A stretch of 17,246 nucleotides of DNA, taken from positions 1-17,246 of the forward strand of contig JBJEPX010000011.1 in NCBI GenBank assembly GCA_051881455.1, given 5' to 3'. The notes beneath the pieces are model-generated. The model made no database searches. It saw only the letters and a program-made list of their open reading frames with translations, and was not told the origin of the DNA. The position numbers were made by a program, and so were the translations under genes. Below, piece by piece: positions 6,399-13,647 of this stretch. Numbering within the stretch: position 1 is the stretch's first letter; every line of letters starts with the position of its first letter. The stretch comes from Fimenecus sp051881455. GTDB lineage: Bacteria > Bacillota > Clostridia > Oscillospirales > Acutalibacteraceae.

Positions 6399-6493
6399 TT
6401 GATAGAATTAATAAAAATCCTGAAGTTGAATTCTACTATGGAACTGTATCTGGGGAAAATATTGTTTGGAAAATTGTTGAAGCGAAAACATAG
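6392..6493 (+). pseudogene. Orphan 3' end of an unidentified gene
   Basis: Immediately after the repeat, a frame reads LVDRINKNPEVEFYYGTVSG and continues ENIVWKIVEAKT to a TAG at 6491-6493. The alternating Val/Glu/Tyr/Trp pattern looks like genuine beta-rich coding sequence. The frame has no start or ribosome site and is cut at its 5' side by the repeat. It may be the tail of a lost toxin tip or immunity gene from an earlier Rhs cassette. Too short to identify. Confidence 0.35.
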
Positions 6494-6517
6494 TAAGCAA
6501 TTGAAATCACTGGAGCG

Positions 6518-6550
6518 AAAAAAAGACAGGGGGCGGTTCTCTGTCTTTCT
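6518..6550 (+). repeat. GGGGCGG-type repeat forming a terminator-like hairpin
   Basis: AAAGACAG (6522-6529) pairs with CTGTCTTT (6541-6548) around GGGGCGGTTCT, with A-rich DNA before and TTCTTTT after. It belongs to the GGGGACGG family and could act as a bidirectional terminator for the remnant upstream. Confidence 0.55.
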
Positions 6551-6557
6551 TTTAATT

Positions 6558-6645
6558 TCTCGGGCGGGCACAGAGACCCGCCCCTACAAACAAACTTATA
6601 ATATTCTATATAACTTGTAGGGGACAGAGCCCCACATCGTCCCGC
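6558..6645. repeat. Two GTAGGGG-type palindromic repeats
   Basis: Bases 6558-6587 are the exact inverse complement of the 30-bp copy at 421-450. Bases 6617-6645 are a degenerate copy in which the GTAGGGGAC left and CGTCCCGC right ends are kept but the centre no longer pairs well. The stretch 6494-7045 has no gene: it holds these repeats, the multi-hairpin block at 6659-6765, a terminator and the rlmB promoter. Confidence 0.7.
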
Positions 6646-6658
6646 AAAATAACCCCTT

Positions 6659-6765
6659 TGTCAACTTCGTTGACATCCGCTGACGGCGGCCGTCCCCTTT
6701 GTCTGCTTCGCAGACATTTCCCCACACTGTGGGGAATCACCCCTTTCAGGGGAGACAAGGGGGCG
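6659..6765. repeat. Block of consecutive short hairpins with 3-nt loops
   Basis: Four clean stems follow each other: TGTCAAC-ttc-GTTGACA (6659-6675), TGTCTGC-ttc-GCAGACA (6700-6716), TTCCCCAC-act-GTGGGGAA (6718-6736) and CCCCT-ttc-AGGGG (6740-6752). An imperfect outer stem (about 6691-6703 with 6754-6765) encloses the last three, giving a branched fold. The design differs from the other two repeat families in the window. No coding frame explains it. Confidence 0.7.
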
Positions 6766-6801
6766 GTGTGCAAATACAATTCCCAATTAACACATATAAC
6801 C

Positions 6802-6842
6802 CACTATGACATTTCAAATTTGAAAATGCCATAGTGTTTTTT
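6802..6842 (+). terminator. Rho-independent terminator
   Basis: CACTATG (6802-6808) and CATTTCAAA (6810-6818) pair with TTTGAAAATG (6819-6828) and CATAGTG (6830-6836), with one A-C mismatch and one bulge, followed by TTTTTT (6837-6842). The T-run is only on the plus-strand side. It would end transcripts entering from the Rhs island before the rlmB operon. Confidence 0.7.
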
Positions 6843-6904
6843 ATTGGCAAGTTGAGGGTGAAAGGGCAATACAATCGCCCTAAATGCCCCTTATTTCTTT
6901 TACA

Positions 6905-6998
6905 GCACAAAATGTTACGGAAAACATTTAAAAACACAGTGTTTCGGCACAAGATGTTGTAAAAAAATCTTGTAATATTGTGCATTATCTGTTATAAT
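6905..6998 (+). promoter_or_regulatory. Promoter of the rlmB operon with candidate operator repeats
   Basis: TTGTAA (6970-6975) and TATAAT (6993-6998) are 17 bp apart. An inverted repeat ACAAGAT (6949-6955)/ATCTTGT (6967-6973) overlaps the -35. GCACAAAATGTT (6905-6916) recurs as GCACAAGATGTT (6947-6958), 42 bp or about four helical turns apart, and an inverted TTGTGC lies in the spacer (6978-6983). AAATGTT/AACATTT (6910-6929) is a second dyad. The promoter is well supported; regulation by a bound protein is inferred. Confidence 0.6.
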
Positions 6999-7045
6999 AA
7001 ATTATTAAAAATATCATCTGTAATTATGCCTTGAACGGAGAAAAA

Positions 7046-7795
7046 ATGGATAAGTTTAACGAGGAAAAACAAAAGGATTTGATTATTGGCAGAAACGCCG
7101 TAACGGAGCTTGTAAAGTCGGGCAGAGAGATTGACACCCTCTTTGTCGTCAGAGGTGAAAAAAGCGGTTCTGTGGGTAAAATCATCGGCGAGTGCCGTGA
7201 AAAAGGCGCAGTCGTAAAAGAGGTTGACCGTAAAAAGCTGGACTTTATGTGCGGCCACGGCAATCATCAGGGCGTCGCCGCAATTTGTGCGGCGCATAGC
7301 TACGCAACAGTTGAGGAAATTCTCAATGAGGCTGAAAAAAGAGGAGAGCCGCCCTTTATTGTGGTGTGTGACGGCATTGAGGACCCTCATAATCTAGGCG
7401 CAATTATCCGTACAGCCGAGGCGGCAGGAGTTCACGGTATAATCATTCCCAAGCGCAGAAGTGCGTCTCTTAATTACACGGTGGGCAAGACGAGTGCAGG
7501 GGCTCTTGAATATATGAAAGTGGCCCGTGTTTCAAACCTTGCTTCAACTCTTGATGAACTGAAAGAAAAGGGTATGTGGATTTACGGCGCGGATATGGAC
7601 GGCGAAGATGTGCGCTCAGTTAACCTTGACGGTGCGGCGGTACTTGTAATCGGCTCCGAGGGTGACGGAATGAGCAGAATTGTCCGTGAAAAGTGCGATT
7701 TTATCATATCGCTTAAAATGAAAGGGCAGATAAACTCGTTGAACGCATCGGTTGCAGGCGGAATACTGATGTACGAGTTTGCATATAAGAGATAA
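7046..7795 (+). CDS. rlmB: 23S rRNA (guanosine-2'-O-)-methyltransferase, RlmB/SpoU family
   Basis: 249 residues from the ATG at 7046, with a GGAG site at 7037-7040; a TTG at 7031 is in frame but less likely. An N-terminal L30e-like RNA-binding domain (about 10-90) is followed by the SPOUT methyltransferase fold with all three family motifs: DPHNLGAIIRTAEAAG (113-128), GSEGDGM (203-209) and the knot region SLKMKGQINSLNASVAGG (222-239). RlmB methylates the 2'-O of a conserved guanosine in the 23S rRNA P-site loop (G2251 in E. coli) using SAM. Related family members act on tRNA or other rRNA sites, so the exact target is not proven. It is first of five co-directional genes; the next starts 35 bp on. 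Confidence 0.88.
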   Translation: MDKFNEEKQKDLIIGRNAVTELVKSGREIDTLFVVRGEKSGSVGKIIGECREKGAVVKEVDRKKLDFMCGHGNHQGVAAICAAHSYATVEEILNEAEKRGEPPFIVVCDGIEDPHNLGAIIRTAEAAGVHGIIIPKRRSASLNYTVGKTSAGALEYMKVARVSNLASTLDELKEKGMWIYGADMDGEDVRSVNLDGAAVLVIGSEGDGMSRIVREKCDFIISLKMKGQINSLNASVAGGILMYEFAYKR

Positions 7796-7830
7796 TTCAA
7801 AGTGTAATAAATTTTCGGGGGAATTTTATT

Positions 7831-10611
7831 ATGGCAGAGAGAATACCTGATTCGCTTATTGATGAAATACTTGCGTCGGCAAAATCATATGAGGGAGCAG
7901 AGCAGACTGTTGCGGACTACGGTGCTGATGAAATTGACAAACTCATTGCGGAAATTTCATCGGACGGAAAAAGTGAGACCGGCGCGGGAACAAACGCAAA
8001 GCCGGAGCCTGTTTTTGTGAAAGAGGAAGCGGAGAAGCCTAGTTTTACGGATACGGCCAGGGATAAGAAGGAGAGATTTTCTCTTGATTTGTCAAAACTC
8101 GGTTCTCTTGATACTGCCGAAGAGAAAATGGCCGAGGATACGGTGAATGACGCCGATGTGAGCCTTCTTGTTGATGACGACGGTCAGATAGGCCTTGCAG
8201 CGGACGGTGTGGAAATCGGCGGCGAGGAAAAAACGGAAAATACGCCCGAACAGCCTGCGGCGGAGGAGTTAAAGTCTGTCAGCGGTCAGATTTCCATTGA
8301 AAAAACAAGGCTTTTCAATGAGGTTAAAATTCACGGGGAATATAATCCTGCCATACCTCATAATTTAGGAAATAAGGTGACAAGAACAACTACCGGCGAA
8401 GCCGAGCCTCTCTCAAGCCCCGGAATGAGTGAGGAAAAATACAGAAAGCATTTTATGAACAAGCCTGTGCAGAACATTGAAAAAACACAGGAGCACCGCA
8501 AGGTTATTGCTTCAATGCCTGAAAAAACAATCGAAACCCCCGGTGTTGTAATTAAGAAAAATAAAGAGTTAAAAACAAGCACGGACGGAATACAGCCCTT
8601 GCCTACTCTTGTTCCCGCCGAATATGAGCTGGAGCAGGAGAAAACCCGCCTTGATTTGCCGAAAGCATCAGGTTCGGAAGATATTGCCGATAACCAGATA
8701 GTGCTGGAAGGCTTTAACGATGAAGAGCCTGTTTTGCAGCAGTCGGAGGAGCAGGCGGAGGCAGAGCTTAAGAGAAACCGAAAAAATGTTGTTGATGAGT
8801 TTGTAAATAACGGCTTGCTTTTTAAGCAGGAGGTTGAGGAACCCGACCAGAAAAATCACTTTGAGCGGCAGAGTGTTTCTGTTGCACGTGAGTATTTCGG
8901 ACCCAAGGACAGACCTGCAATTGAAAGAATATACGCGAGCGAAAAAAGAGGACTTGTAGTAAAAACGGTTGTTTTATCCGTTATATGCGGGATTATGGCT
9001 CTGCTTGCGGCAGTGGCAGGTGCAGATAACGGCAATTTTGAACTTTATAACAATAATGAGTATATATATGTTGCGGTTCAGGCGGTGTTACTGCTTGCGG
9101 CGTGTGTTATAAATTTCAAGAGCTTTATTAACACCTTTAAGGGCTTGAAAAACAAAACCGTGGATATGGACACAGTCGTTTGCATAGCGGCTTTGGCGGG
9201 ATTTATCCAGTGCGCCGCCGGCTTTGCCTTTACGGATAATGTAGAGGCAACTGCCCATATTCTTGCGGGCGCGGCGATAATTCCCATGATTTTGAAAACA
9301 GCGGGCGAGCTTGTAAGATGTAAAAACGATTACGGTAATTTCCTTATTGTTTCAGACGATGAAAAGCTTTGTTACAGCGTTGAGAATATAGACGATGAGG
9401 AAACGGCAAACGAGATTGCAAGAGGTCTGATGCTGGGCGACCCCGATATAAAATATTCAGCAAAGACCGATTTCCCCGCAAATTTCGTTGCGATTTCACG
9501 CTCCTCCGAGGTAACGGGGAGGCTTATCAGGATTGCCGTGCCTGCAATTTGCGCGGCGGCGGTTTTGGCAGGAGCGGCATACGGCATTGTATCTAAAAAT
9601 CTTTTTGCCGCAGTAAGCACCTTCGCGGGAGTAATTCTTATGGGATTGCCTGCGGCGGCAGGATTTTTGTCAGCGGTTAATCTCCGCGCGGCAAATAAAA
9701 AGCTCAATGCCGACGGTACTTTAATAAACGGTTACAGTGCAGTTGAGGATGCAGTTAATTCCAACGGCGTTGTGATTGACGCCTGCGATGCATTCGTCAG
9801 CGGCGGCTGTAATATTGAGGGTATAAAGCTTTACCATAAAATGCGCATTGACGAGGCTATTCAATATACCGCGTCTGTGATTATTGCCTCGGGTGGTGTG
9901 CTCGCCGATGTGTTCGACGGTGTTATAGTCGGTAAAAAAGAGTTGCTTTTCCCCGTTGAGTCGCTGTCCTATGAGGAAAAGCTGGGTTGTTCCTGCTGGA
10001 TACATAATCACCGCGTCCTTGTTGGCAACCGTGAGCTTCTTGTTCACCATAATGTTGAAACACCCGACGCAGAGCTGGAAGAAAAATTCAAAAAAGATGG
10101 CAGAAATGTTATTTACCTTGCCATTGAGGGTAAAATTTCAGCAATGTTTGTTGTGGTTTATAAAGCGAATGAGGTGACCGCAAAATATATGCGTGAGCTT
10201 GAAAAGGACGGACTCACAATATTTTTCAGAACCTCCGATGCAAATATAACCGAGGAGTTTATTGAAAACGAATTCGGACTTCCGTCGGATGTGGTCAAGA
10301 TAATAAACCCCGTTGCGGGAGAAATGTTCCAAAAGGTTAAAAACAGAGTAAGCGAGCGTACAAACGCCAATATTATTCACGACGGTACGGTAAAGACTAT
10401 GCTCAGCGCCCTTCATGCCGCCTTTGGAATAAATAATTTCGTAAATATCACACGGATTGTTCAGCTTGCAGAAGCTCTTATAGGTGCCGCCGTTGTTGTT
10501 TTGCTTGCATTTTTGTCAGGACTTGCACAGGTCGACGTTTGGCAGATTATTATATATCAGGCATTGTGGACAATTATACTGTCCTTGTTGCCGGCTTTAA
10601 GAAAAAAGTAA
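7831..10611 (+). CDS. Degenerate P1B-type ATPase-like membrane protein (pseudo-pump) with long disordered N-terminus
   Basis: 926 residues. About 1-365 are charged, low-complexity and probably unfolded, with no metal-binding CxxC. Then come eight hydrophobic segments (about 376-397, 412-429, 445-468, 470-490, 565-586, 590-612, 872-895, 903-920). They are spaced as in P1B pumps: four helices, a short actuator region, two helices, a large cytosolic domain, two helices. Landmarks persist without their catalytic residues. The CPC of the ion site reads MGLPAAAG (604-611). The DKTGT site reads VVIDACDAF (647-655), keeping the Asp (D650) but not KTGT. The TGD-like region reads RTSDANIT (800-807), and the GDGxNDxP hinge reads IIHDGTVKT (848-856). 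The actuator is about 75 residues with no TGE. Transport by ATP hydrolysis is unlikely; a sensor or partner role is possible. The frame is intact with a CGGGGG ribosome site. mgtC follows at 18 bp. Confidence 0.72.
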   Translation: MAERIPDSLIDEILASAKSYEGAEQTVADYGADEIDKLIAEISSDGKSETGAGTNAKPEPVFVKEEAEKPSFTDTARDKKERFSLDLSKLGSLDTAEEKMAEDTVNDADVSLLVDDDGQIGLAADGVEIGGEEKTENTPEQPAAEELKSVSGQISIEKTRLFNEVKIHGEYNPAIPHNLGNKVTRTTTGEAEPLSSPGMSEEKYRKHFMNKPVQNIEKTQEHRKVIASMPEKTIETPGVVIKKNKELKTSTDGIQPLPTLVPAEYELEQEKTRLDLPKASGSEDIADNQIVLEGFNDEEPVLQQSEEQAEAELKRNRKNVVDEFVNNGLLFKQEVEEPDQKNHFERQSVSVAREYFGPKDRPAIERIYASEKRGLVVKTVVLSVICGIMALLAAVAGADNGNFELYNNNEYIYVAVQAVLLLAACVINFKSFINTFKGLKNKTVDMDTVVCIAALAGFIQCAAGFAFTDNVEATAHILAGAAIIPMILKTAGELVRCKNDYGNFLIVSDDEKLCYSVENIDDEETANEIARGLMLGDPDIKYSAKTDFPANFVAISRSSEVTGRLIRIAVPAICAAAVLAGAAYGIVSKNLFAAVSTFAGVILMGLPAAAGFLSAVNLRAANKKLNADGTLINGYSAVEDAVNSNGVVIDACDAFVSGGCNIEGIKLYHKMRIDEAIQYTASVIIASGGVLADVFDGVIVGKKELLFPVESLSYEEKLGCSCWIHNHRVLVGNRELLVHHNVETPDAELEEKFKKDGRNVIYLAIEGKISAMFVVVYKANEVTAKYMRELEKDGLTIFFRTSDANITEEFIENEFGLPSDVVKIINPVAGEMFQKVKNRVSERTNANIIHDGTVKTMLSALHAAFGINNFVNITRIVQLAEALIGAAVVVLLAFLSGLAQVDVWQIIIYQALWTIILSLLPALRKK

Positions 10612-10629
10612 AGAAAGAGATGAAATATA

Positions 10630-11364
10630 TTGGAAGACTTTTTCAATTCCGTAAAAGATGTATTGCTGTGGATTTGGAGCATAGATCAGATTAGGTTCGT
10701 TATAGACGCCTTTGTAAAACTCGGGCTTGCGGCGTTGCTCAGCGGAATTATAGGCTATGAGCGTGAACATTCCCACCGCCCCGCGGGCTTCAGAACTCAT
10801 ATTCTTGTTGCAGTAGGCTCGGCGCTTGTTATGCTTACCTCCGTGTATATTGCCGACGACAGAGGCTTGCAGGCTGATGTAACGCGAATGAGCGCGCAGG
10901 TTATCAGCGGTATAGGCTTCCTCGGTGCGGGAACAATTCTGCGTGAAGGTTTTTCTGTTAAAGGACTTACAACGGCGGCAAGCCTTTGGGCGGTATCCTG
11001 TATCGGTATTGCGGTGGGCTCAGGATTTATTTCGGGCGCACTTGTTGCCACCGTTGTTATTTATTTAACTCTTAATTCCTTAAAAAGATTTATCGTTAAG
11101 GGCTCGGCAGGCAAACTTTTGTTTATCGAGATAAAGGATGTTGGCCAGCAGGTACCTGCTATTACAAAAACAATCAAGCAGTGCGGCGGAACCGTTCATT
11201 CAATGGAGGTTGTATATACCGAAACAAAGGATTTGAAATTCAAGCGCCGCAAGGATACCTCCGTTATCAAGGTGCTTGTTTTCCCGAAAAACGACGACTC
11301 ATTGTCACTTATGGTAAGTACAATAAGAAGTATGGAAGATGTTGAGGACATTTATGTTGACTGA
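10630..11364 (+). CDS. mgtC: MgtC/SapB-family membrane protein
   Basis: 244 residues starting at TTG (10630). An in-frame TGA at 10621-10623 and the lack of any ATG before residue 69 force a non-ATG start; the ribosome site (AAAGAGA) is weak. It has the MgtC signatures GYEREHSHRPAGFRTHILVAVGSAL (42-66, split around the RPAGFRTH core) and AQVISGIGFLGAGTI (89-103) followed by GLTTAASLW (112-120), over five hydrophobic segments. A C-terminal soluble ACT-like domain occupies about 160-244. MgtC proteins are linked to magnesium stress and, in Salmonella, modulate other membrane proteins including ATP synthase; their molecular activity in Clostridia is unclear. It lies between the ATPase-like gene and a methyltransferase gene that overlaps its end. 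In mgtCB operons MgtC is also paired with a P-type ATPase. Confidence 0.85.
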   Translation: MEDFFNSVKDVLLWIWSIDQIRFVIDAFVKLGLAALLSGIIGYEREHSHRPAGFRTHILVAVGSALVMLTSVYIADDRGLQADVTRMSAQVISGIGFLGAGTILREGFSVKGLTTAASLWAVSCIGIAVGSGFISGALVATVVIYLTLNSLKRFIVKGSAGKLLFIEIKDVGQQVPAITKTIKQCGGTVHSMEVVYTETKDLKFKRRKDTSVIKVLVFPKNDDSLSLMVSTIRSMEDVEDIYVD

Positions 11365-12106
11365 TAATACTGAGCTTTTTGAGGGCGAGCATATTGAGAA
11401 TTTAGGCGGCGGAGTAACTCTTGTTGTTTCAAAACTGCACACCTTCGGTACGGATGCGCTCATCCTTGCCTCCTTCGCATCGCCGAAAAGAAACGATATT
11501 GCCTGCGATTTAGGCAGCGGATGCGGTATAATTCCCTTTGTATGGCTTCGTGACGGTGCGTGCAAAAGCATAACCGCAGTTGAAATTCAGGAGAATGCCT
11601 GTAATCAGATGCACCGTTCTCTTAAAATGAACGGTACGGATAAAATCGCCGTAATAAATGAGGATTTAAAGAAGCTTGATGTGCTTCCTGCGGGTGCTTT
11701 TGATTTGGTTACAATGAATCCTCCGTATAAAATTTGCAACGGCGGAATAAAAAACGATGATGAATGTGCAACCCTTGCCCGCCACGAAATTGCCTGCAAT
11801 ATAGGCGATATAGCGAAGTGCGCCGCAAGGCTTTTGCGTTTTGGTGGGCGTTTTTGTATTTGTCACCGTCCCGAAAGAGTGTTTGATGCAATGATTGCCA
11901 TGAGGGAAAGTGGAATTGAGCCTAAAAAACTTCGTTTTGTCAGCAAAAGAGGAGACACTCAGCCGTGGCTGGTGCTGATTGAGGGCAGGAGAGGCGGCAA
12001 AAACGGGCTTAAAGTGGAAAAGCCCCTGATAGTAGAAAAAACAGACGGTACACTGAGCGATGAAATGCTCGGAATAACCGAAAAATATCGGGAGAATTTA
12101 AAATGA
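11354..12106 (+). CDS. tRNA1(Val) A37 N6-methyltransferase-like (TrmN6/YfiC family)
   Basis: 250 residues from the ATG at 11354, chosen because GAGG (11344-11347) lies 6 bp upstream; an ATG at 11339 is also in frame. It overlaps the mgtC end by 11 bp. Residues 22-35 (TLVVSKLHTFGTDA) match the family start, DLGSGCG (52-58) binds SAM and NPPY (122-125) is the adenine N6-methyltransferase motif. In E. coli the relative YfiC methylates A37 next to the anticodon of tRNA1(Val); Gram-positive relatives (YabB type) often sit directly upstream of rsmI, as here. Substrate identity rests on family and neighbour only. Confidence 0.82.
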   Translation: MLTDNTELFEGEHIENLGGGVTLVVSKLHTFGTDALILASFASPKRNDIACDLGSGCGIIPFVWLRDGACKSITAVEIQENACNQMHRSLKMNGTDKIAVINEDLKKLDVLPAGAFDLVTMNPPYKICNGGIKNDDECATLARHEIACNIGDIAKCAARLLRFGGRFCICHRPERVFDAMIAMRESGIEPKKLRFVSKRGDTQPWLVLIEGRRGGKNGLKVEKPLIVEKTDGTLSDEMLGITEKYRENLK

Positions 12107-12927
12107 ACGGAAAGCTTTATGTAGTGGGAACGCCTATCGGAAATTTATCCGATTTTTCTCCCCGAGGAATAAAAACCTTGTCCGAGGTGGACTTTATTGC
12201 CGCCGAGGATACAAGAGTAACGGCTAAAATATTAAACCACTTTGAAATTAAAAAGCCCCTTGTAAGCTATTATGAGCATAATCGCCGCGAGCGGGGAGAA
12301 ATTATAGTTGAAAGGATTTTAAAGGGCGAAAACTGCGCCGTTGTTACAGACGCAGGTATGCCCTGCATTTCCGACCCCGGGCAAGACCTCGTATATCTTT
12401 GCCGTGAAAGAGGAATTGAGGTGGAGTCCGTTCCAGGTCCCACCGCCTTTGCAACTGCCCTTGCAGTCAGCGGAATGGAGTGCGGACGCTTTACATTTGA
12501 GGGCTTTTTAAGTGTGAATAAGCCCAGCCGCAAGGAGCACCTTGAAGAACTGAGAACCGAAACGAGAACAATGGTATTTTATGAAGCGCCCCACAAGCTT
12601 AAAGCAACCCTTAAAGATATGCTCTCTTATTTCGGCGACCGTGAGATATGCATTGTCAAGGAGCTTACAAAAATTCACGAAACCGTAATGCGGACAAGCC
12701 TTTCGGCGGCGCTTGAATATTTTGAAACAGAAAACCCAAAGGGTGAGTATGTTTTGATAATAAAAGGCGCCGATAAGGCAGAAAAAGAACAGCCCGTCAC
12801 ATTAGAGCAGGCTGTTTTAAGTGCTTCGGAGCTTGTAAAAAAAGGAATCAGCGTAAACGAGGCGGCAAAAACCGTTGCTAATGAAACAGGAATAAAAAAG
12901 AGCCTTATTTACAAGCATTTACTTTGA
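12103..12927 (+). CDS. rsmI: 16S rRNA (cytidine1402-2'-O)-methyltransferase RsmI
   Basis: 274 residues; the ATG overlaps the previous stop as ATGA, with GGGAG (12089-12093) upstream, typical of coupled translation. Tetrapyrrole-methylase fold with family motifs VVGTPIGNLSD (7-17), AEDTR (34-38), TDAGMPCISDPG (82-93), VPGPTA (110-115) and FEGFL (132-136). A C-terminal helix-turn region (about 228-274, ending IKKSLIYKHLL) matches the RsmI end. RsmI methylates the 2'-O of C1402 in the 16S decoding centre. It ends the operon, and its last 19 bp are shared with the oppositely transcribed regulator, leaving no room for a terminator between them. Confidence 0.92.
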   Translation: MNGKLYVVGTPIGNLSDFSPRGIKTLSEVDFIAAEDTRVTAKILNHFEIKKPLVSYYEHNRRERGEIIVERILKGENCAVVTDAGMPCISDPGQDLVYLCRERGIEVESVPGPTAFATALAVSGMECGRFTFEGFLSVNKPSRKEHLEELRTETRTMVFYEAPHKLKATLKDMLSYFGDREICIVKELTKIHETVMRTSLSAALEYFETENPKGEYVLIIKGADKAEKEQPVTLEQAVLSASELVKKGISVNEAAKTVANETGIKKSLIYKHLL

Positions 12928-13538
12928 TTAGCGGCGCTGTATATTGAGTCAATTTGGCTTTCAATCAGCCTTAACGCTTCTGTTACAACCGTTTCAACAC
13001 AAAGGGGCAGATTTTCGCTTTTCTTCGGTTTAGCGTCGGAAGACGCGGTAAAAAGCGTTGAAAGAAGATAATCAAGCATACTTGAAGATAAAAACGGAGC
13101 CACATCGGGGGCGATTTTGCCGTTGGCAGGCAATAATCCTTTGTTTAAGGCACTTATGTAGATTTTATAAAGTGTGAGAATATAAATATCCCTTATCTGT
13201 TGGGAATAATTGTTGCCCGAGCCGCTCATTTTTTCCGTTAGAAATACAGAGGCACGGAATATTGTGCTCATTCTCAGCTCACCGTCTTGGGGAATATCGT
13301 TAAGCTCAAAAAGAGCGTCGGAAACGATTTTTGTTTCGGAAATTCCTAAAAGATAATCGGAGCTTACATCATAAAACGCCGAAGCGCGGCAAAGAAAATC
13401 AAGCCCGCATTCTCTTATGCCCTTTTCATAGTGAGAGAGCAAGGCCTGTGAAATGCCAAGCGCCTGCGCCGCTTCTTTCTGACTTAAATTTTTATCTTTT
13501 CTCAATGACACAAGCCTTGAAGATATTGATGTACTCAT
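12909..13538 (-). CDS. XRE-family helix-turn-helix regulator
   Basis: 209 residues read on the minus strand, with ATG at 13538-13536 and an AAAGGAAG ribosome site (13553-13546). The N-terminal 65 residues are a Cro/C1-type HTH: SSRLVSLRKDKNLSQKEAAQ, then ALGISQALLSHYEKGIR and the closing YDVSSDYLLG. The remaining 140 residues are helical and match no domain I know; they may bind a ligand or dimerise. It diverges from the histidine-phosphatase gene across a 109-bp AT-rich spacer and converges on rsmI with a 19-bp overlap. Autoregulation through the inverted repeats in that spacer is plausible. Targets are unknown. Confidence 0.82.
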   Translation of the reverse strand: MSTSISSRLVSLRKDKNLSQKEAAQALGISQALLSHYEKGIRECGLDFLCRASAFYDVSSDYLLGISETKIVSDALFELNDIPQDGELRMSTIFRASVFLTEKMSGSGNNYSQQIRDIYILTLYKIYISALNKGLLPANGKIAPDVAPFLSSSMLDYLLSTLFTASSDAKPKKSENLPLCVETVVTEALRLIESQIDSIYSAANQSKCL

Positions 13539-13647
13539 TTTAAAACTTCCTTTATAACCGTTACTCTATACAAAGAGTTATATTATTATATAATAAATTA
13601 AACATTTTGTATATCGTTTTTATTTACAAAAAAGCAGGAGAGCAAAT
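13539..13647. promoter_or_regulatory. Divergent AT-rich control region with inverted repeats
   Basis: TATACAAA (13567-13574) faces TTTGTATA (13606-13613) across 31 bp. The left arm also lies within a dyad ACTCT/AGAGT (13563-13578). Between them is TATAAT (13589-13594) on the plus strand, with an equally AT-rich -10-like stretch on the minus strand. The arrangement fits an XRE operator covering two divergent start sites. Promoters are not pinned down, since no good -35 stands out. Confidence 0.5.

Noticed and set aside
6396..6620. 74-residue plus-strand gene
   Set aside because: It runs through two repeat families and a palindrome, and a different frame in the same place looks more like real coding sequence.
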